From assembly GCA_016618085.1 (NCBI GenBank), contig JABLTG010000061.1, positions 35,498 to 99,497 on the forward strand: 64,000 nt of DNA, written 5' to 3'. The notes beneath the pieces are model-generated. The model worked only from the letters and a program-made list of their open reading frames with translations, made no database searches and was not told the origin of the DNA. Both the position numbers and the translations under genes were made by a program. The DNA comes from Neovahlkampfia damariscottae (Eukaryota > Heterolobosea > Selenaionea > Neovahlkampfiida > Neovahlkampfiidae). This document shows, piece by piece, positions 11,802 to 21,063 of this stretch (the first letter of the stretch is position 1; each line of letters starts with the position of its first letter).

Positions 11802-12499
11802 ATGTCCAAGAAAAAGAAAACAGACCAAAAAATCAAAAAAATGGAAAAGCCACTCGAAGATTTATCAGTGACCCAAAAAGAAGAGAAAACTGAAAAGAAT
11901 CAAAGTCTAAACGAAACAAATACTCAAAGTTTAGAATTGATGGTTCAAGAATGAATTGATATGGATAAAAGGCTGTTTGACCAGTTATTGCAAGAAAACA
12001 AAACCTTAAAATTGAAAAAGATTCATTAACAAAACTTAGAGGCGCATTGCAAAATAATTTGCAAAATTGTCAAACATTGATTTTGGAAAAATCTCAAACT
12101 ACTTCAAAGGAAATAGAAACTCTACAAAGAGAAAATGAAATTCTGAAGAGCAAAAATGAGAAACTTGTTAAAGAAGTTAATCAATTGAAAATGACCATTG
12201 TTATTTTCATATCACTTCCCATTTTTTCTATGGTCATTTTCAATTGAAATTGGAAAACTTAGATAAAACAGAAGTTACAGATGATCAAATCAAACTCTAT
12301 TTTGAACAAACTTAAAGTAGAGGAGTATTTTGATGATTACTTTTCAGGTATCAATTGTATAATTGATTTGAATAAGAAAATGTCAAAAAAAAAGAAAATT
12401 GTTTTCATTCAAAGTTCATTCTTCAAAACTGGGTTTTTATTGAAACATTCACGTTTTAAGTTGAAGCCTCTTATTACTGATTACAACATTATTGCCTAA
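11802..12499 (+). pseudogene. degraded coiled-coil gene
   Basis: An ATG 7 bp after a CCAAT box opens a Lys/Glu-rich frame of 50 codons that meets TGA at 11952-11954. The same frame continues beyond the stop as helical sequence (IDMDKRLFDQLLQENKTL). A shift of frame then picks up LRGALQNNLQNCQTLILEK and further heptads to about 12190. There a short hairpin insertion (12182-12246) interrupts it, after which LENLDKTEVTDDQIKLYFEQ resumes. A Lys-rich piece ending at 12499 may or may not belong to it. One stop, one frameshift and one insertion make a pseudogene the simplest reading. I do not recognise the family. Confidence 0.55.
12182..12246. repeat. 17-bp perfect inverted repeat (hairpin insertion)
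   Basis: Arms 12182-12198 (CAATTGAAAATGACCAT) and 12230-12246 (its exact reverse complement) flank a 31-nt pyrimidine-rich loop. The 9-mer CAATTGAAA occurs directly repeated at both edges. Removing one copy plus the loop restores the coiled-coil reading frame around it. This looks like a tiny hairpin insertion with a 9-bp duplication, or a replication-slippage product. Confidence 0.6.
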
Positions 12500-12660
12500 T
12501 TACAAATTTATTGTCGAAATTTGAAACAATCACGTTATAAAAATCTTTGATTTTCTCTTCAAAAAAACTGTTTGGTTTTGATTGGCACAGTTGCCCAATC
12601 AATATTATTAAAAGAATTTCGGAAAAATTCAAACTTATGTTATTGTTCTCAAAATTTTAT

Positions 12661-14775
12661 TTAATCAACTTCTTCCATTAAAGATTCACCTTCATCTTTT
12701 GTGTCTTCTGAAAGGGATGGCATTTCTTCTTCTTGTTTTTCATCTTCTTCAATCATTAAACCTAATTTAATCATTCTGAAAATTCTATCAGCGTATTTTG
12801 TTGGTTCATCTAATGAGAATCCTGAAGTTAAGAGTGAAGTTTCAAATAACAACCAGATCAAATCTTTTACATGTTTTTCTGTACCTCCTGTTGCAGCTCT
12901 TTTTTTTAATTCTGAAATGATTGGATTTGTTGGATTGATTTCCATTGTTTTTTTTGATGACATGTATGAAGACATTGATGAATCTTTTAAAGCTTGAGCT
13001 TTCATAATTCTTTCCATATTTGCAGTCCATCCGTATTCACCTGTAACTAAACAAACTGGTGAGTTGTCCATACGATCAGAAACAACAACTTTTTCAACTT
13101 TATCTTGAAGGACTTCTTTCATTAATTTACAAAGTTCTTCATATGATTTTTTAAGTTCTTCTTTTGCAGCTTTTTCTTCTTCTGTTTCTTCAAATGTCAA
13201 ACCTTCTTTTGTAACTGAAACTAATTTTTTTTCTTCATAATCTTTTAATTGTTGAACTGCGTATTCATCAATTGGATCAACCATGTATAAAACTTCATAA
13301 CCTCTTTTTTTACATTGTTCAAGAAATGGTGAATTTGAAACAGCTTTTAATGATTCACCAGTGATATAATAAATATCTTTTTGATCTTTTTTCATTCTTG
13401 TAACATAATCTTTTAAACTTGTTAATTCATCAACTGAATGTGTTGAGTTATATCTTAATAATTCTGAAATTGTTGCTTTGTTTGATTGATCTTCGTGAAT
13501 ACCTAATTTAATATTTTTTGAAAAATGTTCATAAAATGTTTTGTAGTCATCTTTGTTTTCTTCTGCCATTTCTTTAAACATTTCTAAACATTTTTTAACA
13601 ATATTCTTTTTGATTGCTTTTAACATTCTATTTTGTTGTAAAGTTTCTCTTGAAATATTTAATGGTAAATCTTCTGAATCAACAATTCCTTTAATGAAAT
13701 TTAACCATTCTGGAATAATATCTTCACAGTTATCCATAATGAATACTCTTTTAACATATAATTTGATGTTGTTTGATTTCTTTTTTGGTTCAAATAAATC
13801 AAATGGTGCTCTTTTTGGACAGAATAACATTGCTGTAAAATCAACTGATCCTTCAACTGAAAAATGTTTGACTGTTAAATGTTCTTCCCAATCATTTGTT
13901 AAGTTTTTATAAAAAGCAGCATATTCTTCTTTTTTAACTTCTTTTGGATCTTGAAGCCAGAGTGGTTTTGTTTTGTTAAGTAATTCCCATTCATGTGTAA
14001 CTTCTTTGATTTTTTTTGTTTTTTTTTCTTTATTTTCTTCAACTTCTTCAATTTTAACTTCATCATCATCTTTTTTTTCTTCTTCTTCTTTTTTTTCTTC
14101 TGTAGCTTCTTCATCTTCAACTTCTTTTTCTGTTGTTTTTTCTGTATAAAGTGAAATTGGATAATTGATAAATTCAGAGTGTTTTTTAACTAAATCTGTA
14201 ATTTTTTTTTCTTCTAAAAATTCTAATTGATCATCTTTTAAGTATAAATCAATTCTTGTTCCTCTATTAAGTTGTTCTCCTTCAGTGTCATGTGTAATAT
14301 AATAAACACCACCAGCTGTTGATTCCCATTTATATTGTTCATCATCGTTGTGTTTTGTTGTAACAACAACTTTGTCAGCAACTAAATAAGCTGAATAAAA
14401 ACCAACACCAAATTGACCGATCATGTTTACGTCAGTAGCACCTGATTGTAAAGCTTCCATGAATTTTTTTGTTCCTGAGCTAGCAATTGTACCAAGGCAA
14501 GCAATAAGATCTGATTTTGTCATACCGACACCTGAATCAATGAGTGAAAGTACTTTGTGTTCTTTATCTGGAATAATTTTGATTTCAAAGTTTTTTCCAC
14601 TATCCAAAACTTTTTCGTCTTGGTATGAACCGTATTTGATTTTATCTAAAGCATCTGAAGAGTTGGAAATTAATTCTCTTAAAAAGATGTCTTTGTTTGA
14701 GTAGAAAGTGTTGATGATTAAACTCATCAATTGATTGATTTCAGCTTGAAATTTGAATTCTTCTTTTTCAGTCAT
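12661..14775 (-). CDS. HSP90: cytosolic HSP90 chaperone
   Basis: An uninterrupted 704-aa frame without introns. The N-terminal ATPase domain has [30 protein letters not shown] and [18 protein letters not shown] Glu/Lys-rich linker spans about residues 215-262. The middle domain has [16 protein letters not shown] with the catalytic-loop Arg. The C-terminus ends in MEEVD, the cytosolic signature that docks TPR co-chaperones. It is an ATP-dependent folding chaperone for kinases and other clients. The upstream region (14776-15042) carries six TTCCG motifs and a CCAAT box at 14901-14905. Lack of introns in an otherwise intron-rich region is common for heat-inducible genes. Confidence 0.98.
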   Translation of the reverse strand: MTEKEEFKFQAEINQLMSLIINTFYSNKDIFLRELISNSSDALDKIKYGSYQDEKVLDSGKNFEIKIIPDKEHKVLSLIDSGVGMTKSDLIACLGTIASSGTKKFMEALQSGATDVNMIGQFGVGFYSAYLVADKVVVTTKHNDDEQYKWESTAGGVYYITHDTEGEQLNRGTRIDLYLKDDQLEFLEEKKITDLVKKHSEFINYPISLYTEKTTEKEVEDEEATEEKKEEEEKKDDDEVKIEEVEENKEKKTKKIKEVTHEWELLNKTKPLWLQDPKEVKKEEYAAFYKNLTNDWEEHLTVKHFSVEGSVDFTAMLFCPKRAPFDLFEPKKKSNNIKLYVKRVFIMDNCEDIIPEWLNFIKGIVDSEDLPLNISRETLQQNRMLKAIKKNIVKKCLEMFKEMAEENKDDYKTFYEHFSKNIKLGIHEDQSNKATISELLRYNSTHSVDELTSLKDYVTRMKKDQKDIYYITGESLKAVSNSPFLEQCKKRGYEVLYMVDPIDEYAVQQLKDYEEKKLVSVTKEGLTFEETEEEKAAKEELKKSYEELCKLMKEVLQDKVEKVVVSDRMDNSPVCLVTGEYGWTANMERIMKAQALKDSSMSSYMSSKKTMEINPTNPIISELKKRAATGGTEKHVKDLIWLLFETSLLTSGFSLDEPTKYADRIFRMIKLGLMIEEDEKQEEEMPSLSEDTKDEGESLMEEVD

Positions 14776-14848
14776 TGTGTTACTTGTTTTCTTTTTTTTT
14801 GAGGTTAGTGCAAAAACAATTGGAAAAATCTATTTAAACCCTCATGAA

Positions 14849-14990
14849 TTCCGAAATACAAATACGATTGGATCATCCAACAAAATTGAACCATTCCGGT
14901 CCAATCAAAAAATTCCGTAAAGAAAACAATTATTTTTTGAAGAAATTTTGCATTTCCGACGTAAAATTAATTTTAATTTCCGAAATTCCG
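14849..14990 (-). promoter_or_regulatory. HSP90 promoter: six TTCCG motifs
   Basis: TTCCG occurs at 14849, 14894, 14913, 14954, 14978 and 14986, all in one orientation (CGGAA on the coding strand). The last two are 8 bp apart. A CCAAT box sits at 14901-14905. The spacing does not match a textbook heat-shock element (nGAAnnTTCn), so it may be a variant or another factor site. Positions 14776-15042 contain no ORF. Confidence 0.4.
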
Positions 14991-15042
14991 CAAAAATTTT
15001 TCTCCCTGGTTTTGATCTGAAAAAAAATTGAGTTTAACAAAT

Positions 15043-16102
15043 TCAAGGATTATTTATTTGAAAAATATCATATTCATCTGAAGTAACTCTTGTATCTTGA
15101 TTTTTTGTATTTCTTTTTTTCTGTGGGTTTTCTTCGTCATGAAAAGAAATTGCCCTTTTTTCTTTTCTTCTTTTTAATGTATGCAACACTTCTAACTTTA
15201 AATTTAAAAAAAGAGAATTTTCGTAGGAAGGCAAATTATCATTCCAATAACTTTGATTTAAAATAGAATTCAATGGATCTTGCAACCTATTTGTTGTTTT
15301 CTGATATTCTTTATAATGTTGTTGTTGTGTTTCAGATATTGTTTCTTTTTGTTGTGTTCTTTCTTTTCTATACAATTGACTTTTCTTTTCTTTTTGTTCT
15401 TCTGTTTCAATTTGTTGTTCATCTTCATCTTGTTCATTTATTAAAATTAAATTATTATCATTCTCGTTATATCGAACAATTGATCCATCTTGATGACGAC
15501 AATAAAATGTACCATCACCTACAAAATGCTTGTCATCTAAAACTTGAAGCTTTTTATTGTTAAAAATCAAAATTCTTTTTTTTTTACGTTAGAAATGAGA
15601 AATGGATAAAATTTATTTTCAAGATGATCAATTTCTGTACCTGAATAATTGTTTTTTTTTTAGAAAAATAAATGAAAATACATTTTGGACAATACCATTT
15701 CCCTGCAGGAACAAAACTTTCAGGTAAACCTGAACAAACTGTGTGAAATGTATTTGGACAATTATCACAAATCATTAATAATCCACCTTTTCTACATTTA
15801 AAACAAACATCTTCATTAACAAAAGAATGATCAGGTGCATCTTTTTTATAATCATGTTCTGCTGCTTTCATTGCTCCAATAATATTTTTTCTTGTATCTA
15901 ATTTGAAATAATTTAATTTAACTTCTTCATATAATTTCATGCCTTTTGATGAAATCCAAAACCATTCATCATTAAAAGTTTCATCACTTTGATAATATTT
16001 GACGAAATAAAGGTTTAGTTTGCTGTCGCTTCTGTAAACTCGACAAGGCCACAGAAATGATTTGTTAGGATGAACTGACCAATATAAATTCCCAATATTC
16101 AT
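15043..16102 (-). CDS. PHD-finger protein with N-terminal PWWP/Tudor-like region
   Basis: Three exons (16102-15682, 15640-15588, 15549-15043) give 326 aa. The N-terminus (NIGNLYWSVHPNK...WPCRVYR) resembles a PWWP/Tudor-type reader. A canonical PHD zinc finger follows: CFKCRKGGLLMICD, CPNTFHTVC, then GKWYCPKC, completed across an intron. The second half is Gln/Lys-rich and probably disordered. PHD fingers read histone H3 tails, so a chromatin role is likely but the complex is unknown. The start is the ATG at 16102; the codon at 16108 is TTG. It shares a 64-bp divergent promoter, with a CCAAT box at 16155-16159, with the SPRY gene. Confidence 0.75.
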
Positions 16103-16166
16103 TCTCAATCCTTTGACAACTGTTAGAAAACTCTTTTGATTTGAGGGATTTCAACCAATTAAAATA

Positions 16167-16838
16167 ATGTATTTTTATGATGAAGAAGAAAATTATCAGT
16201 GTCGATTCACAGACTTGAACATATCAAATAAAAATGAATTTTCACCAACAAAAGAATATTTTGTTTCGGTTCTCCAAATTAAGTTACCACAAGAAAAAGT
16301 TTCTGGAAATCAAAGTAGAAGTATTGAACAAAATTCATTGTACTTTGAAATAACTTTAAATAATTGTACAATTGATAAAATGTATTATCCTGAGATTGGT
16401 GTTGGATTTAATGATACTTCTATATTTGATCTAAATATTATTCAACCAACTTTTGTGGGATGGGACAGACATTCAGTTGGATTTCATTTTGATAATGGTG
16501 GATTTTATGATAATAGTGGTACAGGTGAACCTAAAATATCAAAATATAGAGGATATAAAGGAATTACTATTGGAGTTTGTTGGGATTTAAAAAATGATAA
16601 AATATTTTTTACTAGAAATGGAAGAATAATGAAAAATGAAAATAAAAAAATTGAAATGAAGAGAAATTATATTAAACATAAATTATATCCAACAATAACA
16701 TGTAGAAATGATTTAAATATTTCATATTCAATTAATTTTGGAGATGATGTTTCAATCAATCCATTCAAATTTGAATTATTCAATTTGAAGACTATGAATT
16801 TAACAAATGATTTTTGTGATGTATTAATTATGAACTAA
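16167..16838 (+). CDS. SPRY (B30.2-like) domain protein
   Basis: A 223-aa intronless protein that is almost entirely one SPRY domain. Landmarks in order are LYFEITLNNC, PEIGVGFND, GWDRHSVGFHFDNGGFYDN, GYKGITIGVCWD, KIFFTRNGRI, LYPTITCRND and SINFGDD. This is closest in style to the RanBP9/SSH4 type. SPRY domains bind partner proteins. No second domain (LisH, CTLH, PHD) is visible, so function cannot be assigned. The stop codon overlaps the convergent 7TM-RGS gene by 11 bp. Confidence 0.85.
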   Translation: MYFYDEEENYQCRFTDLNISNKNEFSPTKEYFVSVLQIKLPQEKVSGNQSRSIEQNSLYFEITLNNCTIDKMYYPEIGVGFNDTSIFDLNIIQPTFVGWDRHSVGFHFDNGGFYDNSGTGEPKISKYRGYKGITIGVCWDLKNDKIFFTRNGRIMKNENKKIEMKRNYIKHKLYPTITCRNDLNISYSINFGDDVSINPFKFELFNLKTMNLTNDFCDVLIMN

Positions 16839-19015
16839 TTTTTAATGCACTATCAATAATAAAAATTAAACACATTAAGAATAATAAAAATATAATCCCC
16901 AAAAATAAACAAATAATACCAGTACCACAACATCCAATTCCTAAAATACTATTATTCAAATTAAAAGTAATCTAATTTTTTACAATTTTGATTTTATTGA
17001 TCTTGTTTCTAATACTTGATCTTTTGTTTGAATTTCACTTTCTTTTAATGAATTACTCAATAAATAATCATGATATTCCCATGAAATAATAAATCTTGAA
17101 TATGTATCTGATAAATTAATTCTAACAGTCATTTCAATCTTTTCTAATATTTCATTTTCAAATGATTCACTTTTAAATTTTTCATCAAATTCTTTAATTT
17201 GACTACCGGGTAAATTAACTTCTAATTCTGAATTTGATCCATCAAAATACATTGATTTCATTTTCTTTAAATGTTCTTTTCTTTCTTCAAAATCTTTAAT
17301 TTCATAAAAATGATGAATATCAAAGAAACATTTAACATTTTCAGATGAAAATTCTGAGTAGAAAATAAGAATATATTAAGAATATATTTTACCTGATTCG
17401 GAGAAATCTAAAAATAGATTACTCAATGTTTTATCATGAAATAATTCATCAAGTTTTTCTTCCTTTATTTTTTTTCTAAATAATCTTCTAATCATTTCAA
17501 ATAAAGTAAGAATGATTAAAACTCCTGAAGTTGAAATAAAGAAAATATAAGGCCAAATAATACCATAAAGAGCAGTTACAACTAATAAGAAATAAATTAA
17601 AATATCAAATCAAATTACATGAATCTCTATTAGTTTCTCTTGATATTACATTTAAAATCCAAACAAAAAATGAAATTGGAATTAAAATATAATATTGAAG
17701 TCTAAAATAAAATCTATCTTCTCTCCATAAAAATTTTAAAATTTGAAATGGTAAACTAAATATATTTAATTTTAAATTACCAATTTTTAAATCATATAAA
17801 ATTTTATAAAATGTTGAAGAAATATCAAAAACAAAACAACAAAAATAAATTAAAATAACAATTAAAGATAATATAATTAATATAATTAAATATATAATTC
17901 GACCAATTAAATATGATATTTGTGGTATCACTTGTGGAAATACAAATAATGAAGTTACAATTGAAATTAAAATAAAATGAATAATTAAAATAAATGGTAA
18001 CCAAATAATGAATGGATTATTAAATAATTTTAATATTTTAAAATACCATTTTAATTTTTCTCCTTTTTTTGATACTTTTATTCTTTGTCTTGATAAATCA
18101 ATTAAAATAATGAATCGAATTAAATTTAAAGGTAAAATAAAATATAATGTAAAAACTAATGACTCTGAAAGATTATCTAAAAAATATGCCCAAAATGTTG
18201 ATTGAAATTGAAATGTACTAAATAAATATGATTTTAGACATAATCTTAAAACTAAATAAAAACAACAAATAAATGGTAAAAATCCATATAATCTTATAGG
18301 TTTGAAATATAAGATTAAAAGATTGAAAATTGAAAAAATAATTAAAATAAGTAAACTAACTGATAAAAAAAAAAATTAAAAAAGAAAAAGGTATTCCAAT
18401 ACCTGTATATACAGCTGGATGATAAAATTCTAATGTATCTAATGGTCTTGAACATTCATAGTATTGTTTAAGTCCAGTTTGTGAAAACGATTCAATTGGT
18501 TTAGGTACAATTATCACATTAAATTTATTTTTATATGGTTTTTGTTGATAATTTGAACCAAATGCAATTGAAAGTTTTCCACTTTTTATATCATCAAGAT
18601 TTACATTAGTTGCAATTGGTAGTGGATTGGGTAATTTAATAACATGTTTCATCATGTTGTATGAAAAAAAACCTTCATACTTATCTGTAGCTATACCTGG
18701 AATGTAAATACCAGCAGAAGCACCATTTAACTGAATTACACTTACTGCACTGTTCTCGTGTTGAAAAATGTTTAATGTAATATAAAGTCCAAATAATGGA
18801 TTATTCAAATCATTGGCTATTGTGATAAAATGGTAACCAAATTTCGCTCTTGATTTTATGCTTATAAAAGATGTATTATTTGAAGATCTGTATCTTATGT
18901 CATAATTCTCCACACAAACACCAAAATCATTTATTGTTGTACTTTGTGTGAATATGAAAGCTACAAGGTGAAGGAAAGCCACAAAAAGTATTTTCACTTT
19001 AGTTGTCGTTGGCAT
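16828..19015 (-). CDS. seven-transmembrane protein with C-terminal RGS domain
   Basis: Five exons (19015-18403, 18359-17619, 17581-17393, 17353-16984, 16948-16828) give 677 aa. An N-terminal signal peptide (KILFVAFLHLVAFIFTQS) leads an extracellular domain of about 180 residues. Seven hydrophobic helices follow, lying between 18359 and about 17500. Next is an RGS domain: LDELFHDKTLSNLFLDF, SEFSSENVKCFFDI, then SDTYSRFI. A last exon encodes one more hydrophobic helix (GIGCCGTGIICLFLGIIFLL). The design recalls plant RGS1 and protist GPCR-RGS proteins, which accelerate GTP hydrolysis by G-alpha at the plasma membrane. Introns are 34-43 nt. The final exon is inferred from the splice sites and its hydrophobicity. 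The ligand is unknown. Confidence 0.8.
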
Positions 19016-19057
19016 TTTCTTTGTGCACTGAAACTATTGGACAATTTTCAAAAATTT

Positions 19058-19067
19058 ATTGGCCAAT
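19058..19067. promoter_or_regulatory. palindromic CCAAT element between divergent genes
   Basis: ATTGGCCAAT is two CCAAT boxes back to back. It lies between the 7TM-RGS start (19015) and the cytochrome b561 start (19175). Further boxes lie at 19036-19040 and 19162-19166. It probably serves both genes. Confidence 0.5.
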
Positions 19068-19174
19068 CAATGAGGAAGTTGAAATAATAACAAATTTATT
19101 TTCTCAAGAAATAATTTCGGATTCCACAGTTAAAATTGATGAAAAATGAAAATTTTTTCCTCCAATCAAATAAA

Positions 19175-19857
19175 ATGTTGTCCTTCTTGAAGAAATGCAC
19201 CAACAAAGTGAAAACTTTCGGAAAAAGATTCAACTCCACAAATAGTACTGAAGTGAATTCTTACTCCAAGTCATTACAATTCTTTCATTGGTTTCAGGCT
19301 ATTGGAATTACAGGCTTGGTTGTTTCGGGATACAAATCATCAACAATGAGAGGAAAGTTAACTGATGAAGAAAAAAAAATGAAGAGTAAATTAATGAATT
19401 TACATAAATCATTTGGCCTACTGATGCTAGGCGCATTATTTCCACGTTTATTTTTCAGATTGACAACAAAGATTCCTAAAGCTCCTAAAGGACCAAAATG
19501 GGAACAACTTGCAGGAAATGTGACACACACAGCACTTTATGGAGCTGTAATAGTCATGCCTATAACAGGTGTGACATTTGGATATTTATCAGGGTGAGAT
19601 AATTTTATTTTTGACCTCATATTAGATTTGGACTTCCATTTTTTGGTTTGAAAATTGAAGGAGCAACAAAAGAAATCAGAGATAAAGAATCATCAAAAAC
19701 TTTAAAAACAAATGCATTTAAAATTCATCAAAAAGTAGGAACAGCACTCGAATTTTTAATTCCAGTTCATATCGGTGCAGTTGGATTTCATTATTTAGTT
19801 AGAGGTGAAAATATATTAAAAAGAATGAATATATTTTCAAAAACAATTGGTAAATAA
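19175..19857 (+). CDS. mitochondrial prokaryotic-type cytochrome b561
   Basis: Two exons (19175-19593, 19626-19857) give 216 aa. The N-terminus (MLSFLKKCTNKVKTFGKR) is basic and amphipathic, like a mitochondrial presequence. The rest is a four-helix cytochrome b561 of the bacterial CybB type: FHWFQAIGI, NLHKSFGLLML, LYGAVIVMPITG, and a last helix with IHQKVGT and VHIGAVGFHY supplying haem-ligand histidines. E. coli CybB oxidises superoxide and passes electrons to ubiquinone, so a similar inner-membrane role is plausible. The ATG at 19175 is preferred over one at 19136 because a CCAAT box (19162-19166) lies between them. The gene ends 1 bp from the convergent MDR gene. Confidence 0.8.
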
Positions 19858-19858
19858 T

Positions 19859-21029
19859 TTATATTTTCAAAACAACTTTTTCTTTTTTTTCTTTTCTTTT
19901 TTCAAATGCATCATTGATTTTATCTAGAGGATAAGTTTTAAATTTTTTGAATTCAATTTCTTTCTTTTCATGTAATTCACTTAAGAATTTTAAATCATCT
20001 TTATTTGGTGAAAGTGAATATAATTTTGGTGCTCTTGTAAAGATATAACTCTTGAATTTTGATATTCCAAATGATATCATTTTAAAATAACTTATAGGTT
20101 CCGCATGTCCAATTTGTACAATTTTTCCTTTTTTTTTTAAATTAGTTTTCAATATTTTTTGTATATTTTTATTTGATTTAAAATCCAAAATTAAATCAAA
20201 ATCTTCATCAACTATATTTGATAATCTATAATTTCAGTTAATAATAAAATTACTCTTCATAATCATATAATTCATCTATTTTTGTCTCAAATAATATATT
20301 TTTAAAATTTTCTTTTTTTGAAACACCAACAATTTCACATCCAAATAATTTTGCTAAATTTATTGAATATCTATGACATTTAATATTAATATATATCATA
20401 CTTTGCTATATTTCCTGCTGCACCAATAATAATTATCTTTTTCATTTCCTTTTCTTTATCAAAATTGATTCCACCATAATTTCTTAATGATTGTAATGAT
20501 GTTAATCCTATTGTAGGTATCAAACTAACTTCTTCAAAGCTAATATTTTTAGGTTTTGAACATAATTCTGATTCTTTAAAAACTGAATAATTTGAAAAGG
20601 TTCCTCCTTTGCTATTCAAACCAAATACTTCCTCTCCAATTTTAAAATCTTTGACATTCTTCCCAATTTTAATAACCTTTCCTGAGGCATCTACAGTCTT
20701 TTAGTGAATTCATTCACGAACCTGTGCCAAGACAAAACGGAAACTTAATTTTAAAAAAAGTATGAAACCATTTTTCTTGTATTTTAATATCTTTTGATCA
20801 TTTAAATATTTAATTTTCAAACCATTTGAAGTTATAGATGAACAATTCACTGAAATCAAAACTATTTCTTTAATCTTTTTTTTTTTTACAAAGTACCTTC
20901 GTCGTCTTTAATATCTTCATCTAAATTTTCATTCATTAATTCTAAAGGAGAGTTATAATCTCTCAGTACCATTTTACTTTTGACAATGGCAGCATAAAAT
21001 TTTTGTTTTATTCCAAATTGATTTCCCAT
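19859..21029 (-). CDS. MDR-family quinone oxidoreductase-like protein
   Basis: Six exons (21029-20897, 20861-20823, 20790-20722, 20690-20402, 20370-20254, 20225-19859) give 337 aa, the usual zinc-independent MDR length. Landmarks are DDEVLISVNCSSITSNDIKI, FPFCLGTDASGKVIKIG, FKIGEEVFG, KPKNISFEEVSLIPTIGLT, the nucleotide-binding IIIIGAAGNIAKY and a C-terminal YPLDKINDAFE. The zinc-ligand Cys/His pattern is absent. This fits NADPH:quinone reductase or RTN4IP1-like enzymes; the substrate is unknown. The five introns are 28-35 nt and one internal exon is only 39 nt. The start lies 2 bp from an ATTGG box and 34 bp from the gamma-tubulin stop. Confidence 0.85.
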
Positions 21030-21063
21030 TGATTGGTCAATTCCAAAAAAATAAAATTTATTT

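Noticed and set aside
16167-16838. SPRY and PHD genes as two halves of a split ASH2L
   Set aside because: They are divergently transcribed and the SPRY sequence resembles the RanBP9 type rather than ASH2L, so adjacency is probably chance.
20690-20890. MDR oxidoreductase truncated at its 5' end by gamma-tubulin
   Set aside because: A missing N-terminus was first suspected, but the true start is at 21029, between the tubulin stop and a 35-nt intron. With five introns the gene is complete at 337 aa.
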